This document shows, piece by piece, positions 31,718 to 40,519 of a stretch of 64,000 nt of DNA. Made by a program: the position numbers and the translations under genes. The DNA is from Alphaproteobacteria bacterium (GTDB taxonomy: Bacteria > Pseudomonadota > Alphaproteobacteria > Micropepsales > Micropepsaceae). A model generated the notes under the pieces. That model was not told where the DNA came from. It searched no databases and saw nothing but the letters and a program-made list of their open reading frames with translations. The stretch covers positions 124,001 through 188,000 of the forward strand of contig JAFKEU010000007.1 in assembly GCA_017308475.1 (NCBI GenBank), given 5' to 3'. The stretch's first letter is position 1. Every line of letters begins with the position of its first letter.

Positions 31718-31911
31718 TCAGCAATCCCGGCGTGGCAGCGCCTGACTGGTGGCGCGCGCAGATGGTGCGAATTCATCCCCCAACTTATACCGGCAGGGGC
31801 GGTTCCGACGGGGGTCCCGGTTCGAAAGCGGCGGTTGAATAGGCCGTAAGCCCCCTCGATGTCAATCAGTCTGTCCCGGACCGGTAAACGGCCCTTTGTG
31901 AGGGCCCTGCG

Positions 31912-33435
31912 TCAACGGCAGGCAGCCTGGGAGCCGGCCGGGGATTTCTGCCGCCGCCGCTCCACCGATGACGGGATTCGCATGGCTTCCCGGTATTTTG
32001 CCACCGTACGGCGCGCAATGTTCACCCCGTCGGCGGTGAGCAGCGAGACGATGCGGTCGTCGGAGAGAATCTCCTTCGGCGCCTCGTTCTGGATCATCTC
32101 GCGGATGCGGTCGCGCACCGCTTCGGCGGAATGTGATTCGGCCCCGTCGATCGACTGGATCGAGGCGGTGAAGAAATATTTCAATTCGAACAGGCCGCGC
32201 GGCGTCGCAATATACTTGTTGGATGTCACGCGGCTGACGGTGGATTCGTGCATCTGGATCGCGTCGGCGATGATGCGCAGGTTCAGCGGCCGAAGGTGAC
32301 GCACGCCATAGGTGAGGAAAGCGTCCTGGTGGCGCACGATCTCGGTGGCGACCTTCAGGATGGTGCGGGCGCGCTGGTCCAGGCTCTTGACCAGCCAGTT
32401 GGCGCTGTTGAGGCAGTCGGCCAGATAGGTCCTGGCGTCCTTGTCGCGCGCATCCTTCGCCACGGCGCTGTAATAGCGGTTGTTGACCAGAAGCCGCGGC
32501 AGGGTGTCGGAGTTGAGTTCGATCTGCCAGCCACCGTCGGGGCCGACGCGCACGAAGACATCGGGCACCACCGGGGTCACCGGCTCCGACCCGAAGGCCA
32601 GGCCCGGCTTGGGATTGAGGGTGCGGATCTCGGCGATCATGTCGGCGACATCCTCGGCATCGACGCCGCACAGCGCGGTCAGCGGACCGATGTCGCGGCG
32701 GGCGACCAGATCGAGGCGGGTGAGCAGGGCCTCCATCGCCGGGTCGAGCCGGTCGCGGGCCTTCAGTTGCAGCGCCAGGCACTCCGCCAGGTCGCGCGCG
32801 CCCACGCCGACCGGATCGAAGCCCTGCAGCACGCCCAGCACCGCCTGCACGTCTTCGATCTCGCAACCCAGCCGCAGCGCCAGTTCCTTGAGGTCGGCAC
32901 GCAGATAACCCGCCTCGTCCACGGCATCGATCAGCGCCGTGCAGATCATCCGGTCTTCCGGCAGCAGCGCGGCGATGGAGAGCTGGCTTTCCAGATGGTC
33001 CTTGAGCGAGGCTTCGGCGCACACCGTCGATTCCAGCGTATCCTCGCCCTCATAGGCGTTGCCGGAGCGCACGGTGGTCCAATCGGTCAGGTTGCCGCCC
33101 ATCGGCGCCTCCGGCGCCTTCGACGCCAGATCGCCGTCATACATGTTGTCATGCGCCGCCTGGTCCATGTCGGCGGCACGTGAGAAGTCATCGCGCGACA
33201 AAGCCTCGTCCGCACGCTCGCCGGGCGCGGACTGGAGCACCGGGCCATCGGCATCGGCGATGGGCGCGGCCTCGCGGTCGTCACGCTCCAGGATCGGATT
33301 GCGCTCCAGCTCGGCCTCGCAATATTCGGCCAGCTCGAGATTGGACAGTTGCAGCAGCTTGATCGCCTGCTGCAATTGCGGCGTCATGACCAGCGACTGG
33401 CCCTGCCGTATCTCGAGTCTCTGTCCCAGCGCCAT
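31912..33435 (-). CDS. rpoN: RNA polymerase sigma-54 factor
   Basis: Sigma-54 directs RNA polymerase to -24/-12 promoters that need AAA+ activators. The 507-residue protein has the Gln/Leu-rich activator region at the start (LEIRQGQSLVMTPQLQQAIK), an acidic region near 45-110, the core-binding domain, and the C-terminal RpoN box ARRTVAKYREAM near residue 480, which reads the -24 element. It follows lptB after 9 bp, in the kdsD-lptC-lptA-lptB-rpoN order. A sigma-54-type promoter lies upstream of kdsD. Confidence 0.97.
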   Translation of the reverse strand: MALGQRLEIRQGQSLVMTPQLQQAIKLLQLSNLELAEYCEAELERNPILERDDREAAPIADADGPVLQSAPGERADEALSRDDFSRAADMDQAAHDNMYDGDLASKAPEAPMGGNLTDWTTVRSGNAYEGEDTLESTVCAEASLKDHLESQLSIAALLPEDRMICTALIDAVDEAGYLRADLKELALRLGCEIEDVQAVLGVLQGFDPVGVGARDLAECLALQLKARDRLDPAMEALLTRLDLVARRDIGPLTALCGVDAEDVADMIAEIRTLNPKPGLAFGSEPVTPVVPDVFVRVGPDGGWQIELNSDTLPRLLVNNRYYSAVAKDARDKDARTYLADCLNSANWLVKSLDQRARTILKVATEIVRHQDAFLTYGVRHLRPLNLRIIADAIQMHESTVSRVTSNKYIATPRGLFELKYFFTASIQSIDGAESHSAEAVRDRIREMIQNEAPKEILSDDRIVSLLTADGVNIARRTVAKYREAMRIPSSVERRRQKSPAGSQAACR

Positions 33436-33444
33436 GATGCCTGC

Positions 33445-34275
33445 TTACAGCGAAAATCTTTCGCCCAGATAAACCCGGCGCACATCGCGGTCGCTGACGA
33501 TCTCGCTGGGCGTGCCCTCCTTCAGAACGTGGCCGTCATGCAGGATGTAGGCGCGGTCGATCACATCCAGCGCGTCGCGCACGTTATGATCGGTGATCAG
33601 CACGCCGATGCCGCGATCCTTCAGATGCTTGACCAGGTCGCGGATCTCACCCACCGCGATGGGGTCGATGCCGGCAAAGGGCTCGTCCAGCAGGATGTAG
33701 GAGGGATGGGTGGCAAGGCAGCGGGCGATTTCCACGCGCCGGCGCTCGCCGCCCGACAGCGCCACCGCGGGCGTGTTGCGGATATGGGTGATGCCGAATT
33801 CGGCCAGCAGTTCCTCGACCGCCGCTTCCAGGCGCGCGGAGTCCGTTTCCAGCAGCTCTGCGGTGGCGCGGATATTCTGTTCGGCGGTCATGCCGCGGAA
33901 GATCGACGCCTCCTGCGGCAGATAGCCGATGCCCAGCCGCGCGCGGCGGTACATGGGCAGCCTGGTGATGTCGTGGCCGTCGACTTCGATCGAGCCGGTG
34001 TCGGTGGGGATGAGGCCGGTGATCATGTAGAAGGTGGTGGTCTTGCCGGCACCGTTGGGGCCCAGAAGGCCCACCACCTCGCCCCGCCTGAGCGAAAGGG
34101 AAACCGAGCGCACCACGGGCCGCTTGTTGAAACTCTTGCCGATGCGCGTGACGACCAGGCCCCTGCCGCCTTCGATCACCCGAGGGTGGCCGTCGCCAAA
34201 GCGACTTTCGGAATCCTGCAAATTATTGTTATTGCTCACTTTATCTGTCATCAGGGCGCTCTGCGCAAAAATCAT
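33445..34275 (-). CDS. lptB: LPS export ABC transporter ATP-binding protein
   Basis: LptB powers lipopolysaccharide extraction from the inner membrane with LptFG. Walker A is GPNGAGKTTTFY near residue 73, the signature LSGGERRRVEIAR near 173, and Walker B YILLDEPFAGIDP near 192, with Gln in GYLPQEASIFRGM typical of LptB. Start 34275 gives 276 residues; ATG 34251 is equally possible and neither has a strong ribosome binding site. lptA lies upstream (33 bp gap) and rpoN downstream. Confidence 0.96.
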   Translation of the reverse strand: MIFAQSALMTDKVSNNNNLQDSESRFGDGHPRVIEGGRGLVVTRIGKSFNKRPVVRSVSLSLRRGEVVGLLGPNGAGKTTTFYMITGLIPTDTGSIEVDGHDITRLPMYRRARLGIGYLPQEASIFRGMTAEQNIRATAELLETDSARLEAAVEELLAEFGITHIRNTPAVALSGGERRRVEIARCLATHPSYILLDEPFAGIDPIAVGEIRDLVKHLKDRGIGVLITDHNVRDALDVIDRAYILHDGHVLKEGTPSEIVSDRDVRRVYLGERFSL

Positions 34276-34308
34276 GCCTGTTCGTGTTTAAGGAACCGTG
34301 AAGGATAA

Positions 34309-34857
34309 TCATCGCGGGGCTCCCGCTTGGGGTTGAGGCGGCGATTGCGACTGGTCCTGGGTGGGATTGAAGACACCCTGCACGCGGCCCTGCGGCGCGC
34401 CCGGCGTCCCCTTGGCACCGGCGCCCAGCGTCGCCTGGCCGGTGACGAGATTGACGGTGAGCTGGGCGCCGCGCATCACGTCCCTGGCGCGCTTTAGCAC
34501 CACATTGCCGCTCATCAGCACGGTGCGCGGCCCCACCGAATAGACGCCCACATCGCCCGTCGCGGTCCCGGACGCCGGCGAATCCACCACCACATTTCCG
34601 GTGGCCGTGACCCTGTCCGCCTTGCCGTTCACCGAAGTGATGCGCACCTGGTTGGCGCGCATCTTGATGTCGCCCTGGGTCACCAGCACGTTGCCGACAA
34701 AGGTGCCCGTCTTGCCGTTGAGGTCGGCGACGAAGCGGTCGGAAGAAACGTTGATCGGCTGGTCCGTGGACTTGGCGCTGGTGGTGGCAGCCTCAAGCCC
34801 GCCGCTGAGGACGGCGCCCACGACAAAGGCGGCGGCGAATGCAGCAAGGTTCTTCAT
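34309..34857 (-). CDS. lptA: LPS transport periplasmic protein LptA
   Basis: LptA bridges inner and outer membranes for LPS with its beta-jellyroll. The 182 residues include a signal peptide (first 23, MKNLAAFAAAFVVGAVLSGG). The OstA repeats are visible: PINVSSDRFVADLNGKTGTF, VTQGDIKMRANQVRI and GNVVLKRARDVMRGAQLTVN. The last 35 residues are Pro/Gln-rich. It overlaps lptC by 4 bp. Confidence 0.94.
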   Translation of the reverse strand: MKNLAAFAAAFVVGAVLSGGLEAATTSAKSTDQPINVSSDRFVADLNGKTGTFVGNVLVTQGDIKMRANQVRITSVNGKADRVTATGNVVVDSPASGTATGDVGVYSVGPRTVLMSGNVVLKRARDVMRGAQLTVNLVTGQATLGAGAKGTPGAPQGRVQGVFNPTQDQSQSPPQPQAGAPR

Positions 34858-35504
34858 GACTTGTTTCCGCTGAATTGCATCCGTACGTGGCCCGCCAGGG
34901 TCAGCAACCCCGCATTGCGGTCGGCGTGGAAGCTGTCGGCGCGAAGCGTGCCGCCCGGCCCCTGCCCGGTCACTTCCTGATGGCCATGCACGATATTCTG
35001 CTTGAGATTCATCGAAGCACTCTCGGTGTGGAGCTCATAGCCGCTGTCGGTGAACATATCGATGCCGCCGCCCAGCTCCAGCTGGCCGGTGCCCATGTCC
35101 ACCAGGCCGGAGCGGGCCTGGGCGTTGAGCCAGGTCTTGTTGTTCAGCGCCAGGTCGGCGTCGATGTTCTTCAGTGTGGCGCGCTTGGCGTTGTGCGCGT
35201 CCTGCACCGCCATGTCGGCGGTGATGACGAATGGATTGCCCTTGGCGTCGGTGCCCGTCAGCCGGGGCCTGACCATGGACAGGTCGTTCTCCACATGGCC
35301 CAGCCTTTCATAGGTCACCGACAGCTGGCGGGGCCCGCGGGCGACGAAGAAGAAGGCCAGCACCGCGGCAATGATCAGGAAGGCGCCCAGCGACAGCACC
35401 CGCTTGGCCAGGACCACGAAACGCGAATAGCGCAGCGCCTCCATCATCGTGGAGCGGGCGCGCGACGACCAGTCATGGCGGCGGGATTGATCCTGGGCGG
35501 CCAT
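34854..35504 (-). CDS. lptC: LPS export system protein LptC
   Basis: LptC is the inner-membrane-anchored part of the LPS bridge. The 216-residue protein starts MAAQDQSRRHDWSSRAR, has one transmembrane segment at about 38-58 (LSLGAFLIIAAVLAFFFVA), then a periplasmic LptC domain with MVRPRLTGTDAKGNPFVITA. I chose ATG 35504 because AGGGAG is nine bases upstream; the ATG at 35510 has only 3 bases. It follows kdsD by 13 bp and overlaps lptA by 4 bp. Confidence 0.9.
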   Translation of the reverse strand: MAAQDQSRRHDWSSRARSTMMEALRYSRFVVLAKRVLSLGAFLIIAAVLAFFFVARGPRQLSVTYERLGHVENDLSMVRPRLTGTDAKGNPFVITADMAVQDAHNAKRATLKNIDADLALNNKTWLNAQARSGLVDMGTGQLELGGGIDMFTDSGYELHTESASMNLKQNIVHGHQEVTGQGPGGTLRADSFHADRNAGLLTLAGHVRMQFSGNKS

Positions 35505-35517
35505 CGGCATGGACTCC

Positions 35518-36528
35518 CTAGCCGGGCCCTGCCCTGAGGCAGTCATGGATGTGCAGGACACCGGCGGGCCTTCTGGCGGCATCCTCCGGGTCGAGCACGA
35601 TCAGCTGGGTGATCTTCCTTTCGGTCATCAGCGCCAGCGCCTCGGCGGCAAGCTGGTCGGGGGCGGCGATCTGGGGCTCGCGGGTCATCACCTCGCCCGC
35701 CTTGCGGGCGGAAAAGCCGCTGTCGTAATGGCGGCGCACATCGCCGTCGGTGACGATGCCAAGCAGGGCGCCGGCCTCGTCCACCACCACCACACAGCCC
35801 AGCCGGCCCGAAGCGATGGCCAGCAGCGCCTCGGACATGGGCGTGTCCTCGCGGCAGACGGGAATGGCATCGCCCTGGTGCATCAGATCGCGTACGCGCA
35901 CCAGCGCGCGGCCCAGGCTGCCGCCGGGGTGGAAGTCGCGATACTGGTCGGGCGAAAAGCCCTTGCGCTCCATCAGCGCCACGGCGATCGCATCGCCCAG
36001 GCTGATCATCATGGTGGTGGAGGTGGTGGGCGCCATCCCCATGGGACAGGCTTCGGGCGCCAGCGGCAGCAGCAGCTTCACGTCCGCCGCCTTCATCAGG
36101 GTGGATTCCGGCTTGGCGCCGATGCCGATCAGGGGAATGCGGTAGCGCTTGGCATAGGTGATGAGCGCGGACAGTTCGGCCGTTTCCCCGCCCCAGGACA
36201 GCAGCAGCAGGACGTCGTGACGCGTGACCGCGCCCATGTCGCCGTGGCTGGCCTCGGCGGGGTGGACGAAATAGGCCGGCGTGCCGGTGGATGACAGCGT
36301 GGCGGCGATCTTGCGCGCGACATGGCCCGATTTGCCCATGCCGCTGACGATCACCCGGCCCTTGGCGGCCAGCAGCAGCCCGATGGCGCGGGTGAAATCG
36401 CCGTCGAGCGAGGCCGACAGGGTCATCAGCGCTTCGCTGGCGAAGCTCAGCACCCGGCGCGCGGCGGCCAGGTCGCTGGCGACGCTCTCAGATATCGCCG
36501 GCTGAATTTTCGCCCTGGAAGAAGCCAT
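35518..36528 (-). CDS. kdsD: D-arabinose 5-phosphate isomerase
   Basis: KdsD/KpsF converts ribulose-5-phosphate to arabinose-5-phosphate, the precursor of Kdo for LPS. The 336-residue protein has an SIS domain (GRVIVSGMGKSGHVARKIAA near 57, then LLLLSWGGETAELSALI near 105) and two C-terminal CBS domains (LMHQGDAIPVCRED and VMTREPQIAAPDQLAAEAL). Its place ahead of lptC-lptA-lptB couples Kdo synthesis with LPS export. A sigma-54-type promoter lies 70 bp upstream. Confidence 0.96.
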   Translation of the reverse strand: MASSRAKIQPAISESVASDLAAARRVLSFASEALMTLSASLDGDFTRAIGLLLAAKGRVIVSGMGKSGHVARKIAATLSSTGTPAYFVHPAEASHGDMGAVTRHDVLLLLSWGGETAELSALITYAKRYRIPLIGIGAKPESTLMKAADVKLLLPLAPEACPMGMAPTTSTTMMISLGDAIAVALMERKGFSPDQYRDFHPGGSLGRALVRVRDLMHQGDAIPVCREDTPMSEALLAIASGRLGCVVVVDEAGALLGIVTDGDVRRHYDSGFSARKAGEVMTREPQIAAPDQLAAEALALMTERKITQLIVLDPEDAARRPAGVLHIHDCLRAGPG

Positions 36529-36597
36529 TTATCCCTTTGATCTGGTTAACGATTATTCGATCCCTGGCACTCTAGCCCAGTTGGGGGGCCGCCCCCA

Positions 36598-36613
36598 AGC
36601 GAAAATCGTGCCA
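36598..36613 (-). promoter_or_regulatory. Sigma-54-type (-24/-12) promoter ahead of kdsD-lptCAB-rpoN
   Basis: On the minus strand TGGCACGATTTTCGCT matches the TGGCACG-N4-TTGCW consensus with one mismatch (TCGC for TTGC) and has the obligatory GG-N10-GC spacing. The expected start site is about 10-12 bases further, about 60 bp before the kdsD ATG. Because the operon includes rpoN, sigma-54 may regulate its own synthesis. Activator sites were not identified. Confidence 0.6.
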
Positions 36614-36870
36614 GTTGTGTACTGCCACTTTTGGCGCGATTTGCGCCGCGGTGCAAGGCGGGCCGCCCCGGGGCTTTTGGTCCTGACGGCGATTTCATAC
36701 AGCCACGGCCCCGGCGAAGCGCGCGTAAGCGCGAGGAATTTTGGCCGCTGAGCAGAAGTGCGCGCGGAGCGTATTGGTGCGGGTTGCCGCGGCCGCTCGC
36801 CCAAGCTCGCGGCGCTCGCCACTCTCGCAGGTCCACCGGACCTGCTCGCGCGCTTCGCGCGCCGCGGCTC
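36614..36870. other. Gene-free gap between rnd and kdsD with a diverged repeat
   Basis: The full gap 36529-36870 has no convincing gene. It holds the promoter at 36598-36613 and repeat copy 2 at 36729-36758 (GCGCGAGGAATTTTGGCCGC and ten more bases, 25 of 30 identical to 31134-31163). The GC-rich remainder shows only artefact frames. Confidence 0.5.
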
Positions 36871-37482
36871 TCAATGGGCGAAGATGTCCACCTCGTCCCA
36901 GCCGGCCAGGTCCAGTTCGGCGCGGGACGGCAGGAAGTCGAAACAGGCCTGGGCCAGACGGGTGCGCCCCTCGCGCACCAGCATGGCATCCAGCGCCTCC
37001 TTGAGCTGGTGCAGATAGGCGACGTCGTTGGCGGCGTAAGCCAGCTGCTTGTCCGACAGCTCCCTGGCGCCCCAGTCGGACGACTGCTGCTCCTTGGACA
37101 GGTCGACGCCCAGAAGCTCGCGCACAAGGTCCTTCAGGCCGTGCCTGTCGGTATAGGTCCGCACCAGCTTGGATGTGATCTTGGTGCAATAGATCGGCTT
37201 CACCTCCACGCCCAGCCAGTGGCGGAACATGGCCACGTCGAAACGGGCGAAGTGAAACAGCTTCAGCACCGCCGGGTCGGCCAGCATCTTCTTGAGATTG
37301 GGCGCGCCATACTGGCCGGCAGCGAACTGCACCATGTGACAGACGCCGTCGCCGCCGGTCATCTGCGCCAGGCACAGCCGGTCGCGGAACGGATTGAGGC
37401 CCAGCGTCTCGGTATCGATGGCCACGATGGGACCAAGATCGAGCCCGTCGGGCAGGTCGTTCTGATAGAGCTTCACTTTCAT
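36871..37482 (-). CDS. rnd: Ribonuclease D-type 3'-5' exonuclease
   Basis: The 203-residue DnaQ-fold exonuclease starts at 37482 (MKVKLYQNDLP). Exo I is VAIDTETLGLNP with the D-x-E metal ligands, Exo II is LFHFARFDVAMFR, and Exo III is YAANDVAYLHQL with Tyr-x-x-x-Asp. The HRDC domains of E. coli RNase D are missing; this short form is typical of alphaproteobacteria, where it often precedes kdsD as here. It trims structured RNA 3' ends such as tRNA precursors. It is divergent from the TonB-like gene (64 bp). Confidence 0.9.
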   Translation of the reverse strand: MKVKLYQNDLPDGLDLGPIVAIDTETLGLNPFRDRLCLAQMTGGDGVCHMVQFAAGQYGAPNLKKMLADPAVLKLFHFARFDVAMFRHWLGVEVKPIYCTKITSKLVRTYTDRHGLKDLVRELLGVDLSKEQQSSDWGARELSDKQLAYAANDVAYLHQLKEALDAMLVREGRTRLAQACFDFLPSRAELDLAGWDEVDIFAH

Positions 37483-37546
37483 GAAGGCTGCATATCCCAG
37501 CCCCGGGTTCGGGGCAAATCCGCACCGCCCTGCTATAAAGGCGGAA

Positions 37547-38263
37547 ATGGAAGAAAAGGTTGAAGCCCGGGACGTAACGGACAGGCGGGACTGGTGGCGC
37601 GGCGGAGCCCTGTCGCTGCTGCTGCATGGACTGATTTTCCTGCTCGCCATGACCTATCTGGCGCATCGGCCGGTGCTCAAACCCGTCAGCTTCCACAGCC
37701 TGCCGGTCGAGATCATCATCGGCCAGGCCGGCACGCCGGGCCCTTCCACCACCGAGGCCAGCCCTCGGCCCGCCCGCGCCCGCCAGCAGCAGCAGGCCGC
37801 GCCCCGGAAGGAAGGCGTCAGCCCCAAAGGCACCAAACAGCCGGAAGATGAATTATCGGCAAAGTTGCGGGCGCTGGCGCAACTGCGCCAGCCCGACGAC
37901 GCCAGCCTGCCCGATGCGGCCACCGCCAGCGCGGGTGGCGGCCATGGCACCGGCGCGGGCGCCTATACACTGAAGGATTTCGTGCGCGCACAGATCCTGC
38001 GCCGCTGGCTGCCCGACCTGTCGCTCAGGGGCGCGCGCGATCTTCCGGTGACGCTGCGGGTGCGGCTGCTGGGCAGCGGCTTCATCGACGACGTCACCAT
38101 CGTGGATGCAGCGCGGATGAAAACGGATGCGGCATTCCACGACATGGCGCTGTCGGCGCGCAACGCCGCGCTGCTGGCCTCGCCGCTCGACCTGCCGCCG
38201 GGAAACTATCCGCGCGTACAGAACCTGACGATCGTGCTGGACCCGAATGCGGTATTGCGCTGA
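37547..38263 (+). CDS. TonB/TolA-like inner-membrane-anchored protein
   Basis: The 238-residue protein has a cytoplasmic start (MEEKVEARDVTDRRDWWRG), one membrane anchor (LSLLLHGLIFLLAMTYLA, about 22-39), a Pro/Gln/Lys-rich linker (about 75-130), and a C-terminal alpha/beta domain from about 150 (LKDFVRAQILRRWLPDL, then VTLRVRLLGSGFIDDVTIVD). This is TonB/TolA architecture, but no ExbBD genes and no TonB-dependent receptor are near, so the partner is unknown. The start 37547 follows AAAGG; an ATG at 37481 would overlap the rnd start region. Confidence 0.72.
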   Translation: MEEKVEARDVTDRRDWWRGGALSLLLHGLIFLLAMTYLAHRPVLKPVSFHSLPVEIIIGQAGTPGPSTTEASPRPARARQQQQAAPRKEGVSPKGTKQPEDELSAKLRALAQLRQPDDASLPDAATASAGGGHGTGAGAYTLKDFVRAQILRRWLPDLSLRGARDLPVTLRVRLLGSGFIDDVTIVDAARMKTDAAFHDMALSARNAALLASPLDLPPGNYPRVQNLTIVLDPNAVLR

Positions 38264-38268
38264 CTTCA

Positions 38269-38335
38269 TCCTTCGACAGGCTCAGAGTGAGGAGAGAAGA
38301 AAAATCCTCATGCTGAGCCCGTCGAAGCATGAGGA
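38269..38335. repeat. Interspersed palindromic repeat between convergent genes
   Basis: TCCTTCGACAGGCTCAG and the reverse-complement motif CTGAGCCCGTCGAAGCATGA form a foldback between the two stop codons. The same family occurs at 13872-13927. It is typical of REP-like extragenic elements and may act as a terminator. Confidence 0.65.
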
Positions 38336-39256
38336 TCAAGGCAGGTCTCTCGCCAATCTGAACCCCGTCAGCGTCGAATAATCATAATCCTGCGATGCGC
38401 CGCTTTCCTGCGCGCCCACGCGCGCGGCGCTGCGGATGAAGATGGGAATGTTGTTCCACGCCCCGCCGCGGATCACATGGGCGATGCAGCCGGGCTCGAC
38501 CCACGGCCGGCCGTCGGCGGGCGCGCCGACATAGCTGGGATGCCAGCAATCGGCCGTCCATTCCCAGGAATTGCCCAGCATGCCCTTCAGGCCGAAGGGA
38601 TTGGCCGCGAAACTGTCCACCGGCGCCAGCAGCCGGTCGTCCCACTGCGACCCGCAGCCATTGCAGTTGGCGTTGGCCTTGCCGATCTCCTCGCCCCACC
38701 AGCGCGCGGTTTTCGTGCCGGCGCGGGCGGCATATTCCCATTCCGCCTCGCTGGGCAGGCGATAGGGCCCGTCCTTGCGCGACGCCAGTTCGGGATGGGC
38801 GGCGCGGGCGCGTGTGTTGATCCAGGCGATATAGGCCTGCGCATCCTTCACATCCAGGCAGACCGCGGGCCAGTCCGGCGGCTCCTGGTCGGACGGCGCA
38901 GTGGCGATGCCCTTGCCCAGCTGATGCCATGTCAGGCCCAGAAGCGGATTGCAGGGCTGGGGCTGGTAGCCGGTGGTCCGCAGGAAGACCAGGAAGGATT
39001 CGCTGGTCACGGGCGTCTGCGCCAGCGCAAAGGCTTTCACCGTCACCACATGCTGCGGCCCTTCGGAATCGAAGCGGCCCGGCTCCTGCGGCGGGCTGCC
39101 CATCAGGAAGCGTCCGCCGGGAATGCCCACCATCCGGGGACATTCCGGGCATTCCCGGAATTGACGATCGCCGGGGACGGGGTCGGCCGGCGCCACGGCG
39201 CCCGCCGCCAGGGCCAGAACAATTGGAATCAGAAGGCGCATCAGGCGCTGCATCAA
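38336..39256 (-). CDS. SUMF1/formylglycine-generating-enzyme-domain protein, probably non-catalytic
   Basis: The 306-residue exported protein (signal MMQRLMRLLIPIVLALAAGA) has the SUMF1 fold: IPGGRFLMGSPPQEPGRFD at about 45, YRLPSEAEWEYAARAG near 168, MLGNSWEWTADCWHP near 223 and VIRGGAWNN near 260. True formylglycine-generating enzymes carry a redox cysteine pair just after RGGS; here the segment reads NNIPIFIRSAARVG without cysteine. It is likely a structural, C-type-lectin-like or regulatory member. No sulfatase gene is in the window. Confidence 0.85.
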   Translation of the reverse strand: MMQRLMRLLIPIVLALAAGAVAPADPVPGDRQFRECPECPRMVGIPGGRFLMGSPPQEPGRFDSEGPQHVVTVKAFALAQTPVTSESFLVFLRTTGYQPQPCNPLLGLTWHQLGKGIATAPSDQEPPDWPAVCLDVKDAQAYIAWINTRARAAHPELASRKDGPYRLPSEAEWEYAARAGTKTARWWGEEIGKANANCNGCGSQWDDRLLAPVDSFAANPFGLKGMLGNSWEWTADCWHPSYVGAPADGRPWVEPGCIAHVIRGGAWNNIPIFIRSAARVGAQESGASQDYDYSTLTGFRLARDLP

Positions 39257-39385
39257 CCCATCACAGCATGGAACGGCGGGGCCGGACCATGCGTTGCCCG
39301 TTCATGATCCGCAAGGGCGCCTTCCATCGGCCGCGCCATGCGGGCGACAGTTTCGCAGACAGCGGCGCCCCATTATAAGAGCGCC

Positions 39386-40519
39386 ATGCCCAATGCGCCG
39401 ATGAATATCCTGATCGCCTGTGATTCCTTCAAGGACGCGCTGCCCGCCGAGGCGGTGTGCCTGGCGGTGGCCGCCGGTATCGCCCGCAGCAATCCGGACG
39501 CCACCATCACCGTGATGCCGCTGTCTGATGGCGGCGAAGGGATCCTGGAAGTGCTTCGCCGGCCGCTGGACCTGAAGCCCGTCGAGATCGACGTGATGGA
39601 TCCCCTGTCGCGCATCGTTTGCGCCCGCTATGGCCTGTCGGGCAATGGCCGGATGGCGCTGGTCGAAATGGCGGAAGCCTCGGGCCTGCAGCTTGTGGCG
39701 CCGTATGAACGCGACCCGCGGCGCACCTCCACCTATGGCACCGGCCAGATGCTGGCCGACGCGCTGTCGCGGGGCGCAAGGCGCGTGGTGCTGGGCATCG
39801 GCGGCAGCGCCACCAATGACGCAGGCCTGGGCATGGCCGCAGCCCTGGGCTGGCGCTTCAAGGACAAGGACGACAATGCCGTGCCGCCCGATGGCGGGCA
39901 TCTGTCCCAGGTGGCCAGGATCGTGCCTCCGCCCGGTCCCCTGTTCGAGCAGGTCGATGTTCTGTGCGATGTGACCAACCCGCTTTACGGCCCCAACGGC
40001 GCCGCCTGGATCTACGGCCGCCAGAAGGGTGGCGACGATGCCTGCCTTGCCGAACTGGATGCCGGGCTTCGCCACATCGCCGGGCTGGTGAAGGAAACAC
40101 TGGGCCGTGACATCGCCGATGTGCCCGGTGCAGGGGCGGCCGGCGGGCTGGGCTTCGGTGCGATGGCATTCCTGAACGCGCGCCTTCGGCGCGGCATCGA
40201 CGTGGTGCTGGAGCTTGTGGGTTTCGATGCGGCGGCAAAAGGCGCCGACGTCATCATCACCGGCGAAGGCCATCTCGACGGCCAGAGCGCGCAGGGCAAG
40301 CTGATCTCGGGCGTCTGCGGGCATGCCCAGGGCAAGCCGGTGATCGCCCTGTGCGGCAAGCTGTCGGCCACACAGGCCGAGATCGCGGCGATGGGCCTGA
40401 AAGGCGCCTGCTGCATCAACCGGGACATCCGCCCCCTGCCCGAAATGCTGGCGGCCACGCGCGAGAACCTGGAACGGACGGCGGCGGAACTGAACCTGAC
40501 CGGAAGAAGTCAGCCCTAA
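39386..40519 (+). CDS. Glycerate kinase (GarK/GlxK type)
   Basis: It phosphorylates D-glycerate to 2- or 3-phosphoglycerate. The 377-residue length and motifs fit the GK-II family: ILIACDSFKDALPAEAVCLA at the start, MPLSDGGEGILEVL near 50, RRVVLGIGGSATNDAGLGMA near 130 and ADVIITGEGHLDGQSAQGK near 287. The start is 39386 (MPNAPMNILIACDSF); ATG 39401 is also possible. It stands alone with its 3' end overlapping the convergent phosphoesterase by 4 bp. Confidence 0.92.
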   Translation: MPNAPMNILIACDSFKDALPAEAVCLAVAAGIARSNPDATITVMPLSDGGEGILEVLRRPLDLKPVEIDVMDPLSRIVCARYGLSGNGRMALVEMAEASGLQLVAPYERDPRRTSTYGTGQMLADALSRGARRVVLGIGGSATNDAGLGMAAALGWRFKDKDDNAVPPDGGHLSQVARIVPPPGPLFEQVDVLCDVTNPLYGPNGAAWIYGRQKGGDDACLAELDAGLRHIAGLVKETLGRDIADVPGAGAAGGLGFGAMAFLNARLRRGIDVVLELVGFDAAAKGADVIITGEGHLDGQSAQGKLISGVCGHAQGKPVIALCGKLSATQAEIAAMGLKGACCINRDIRPLPEMLAATRENLERTAAELNLTGRSQP

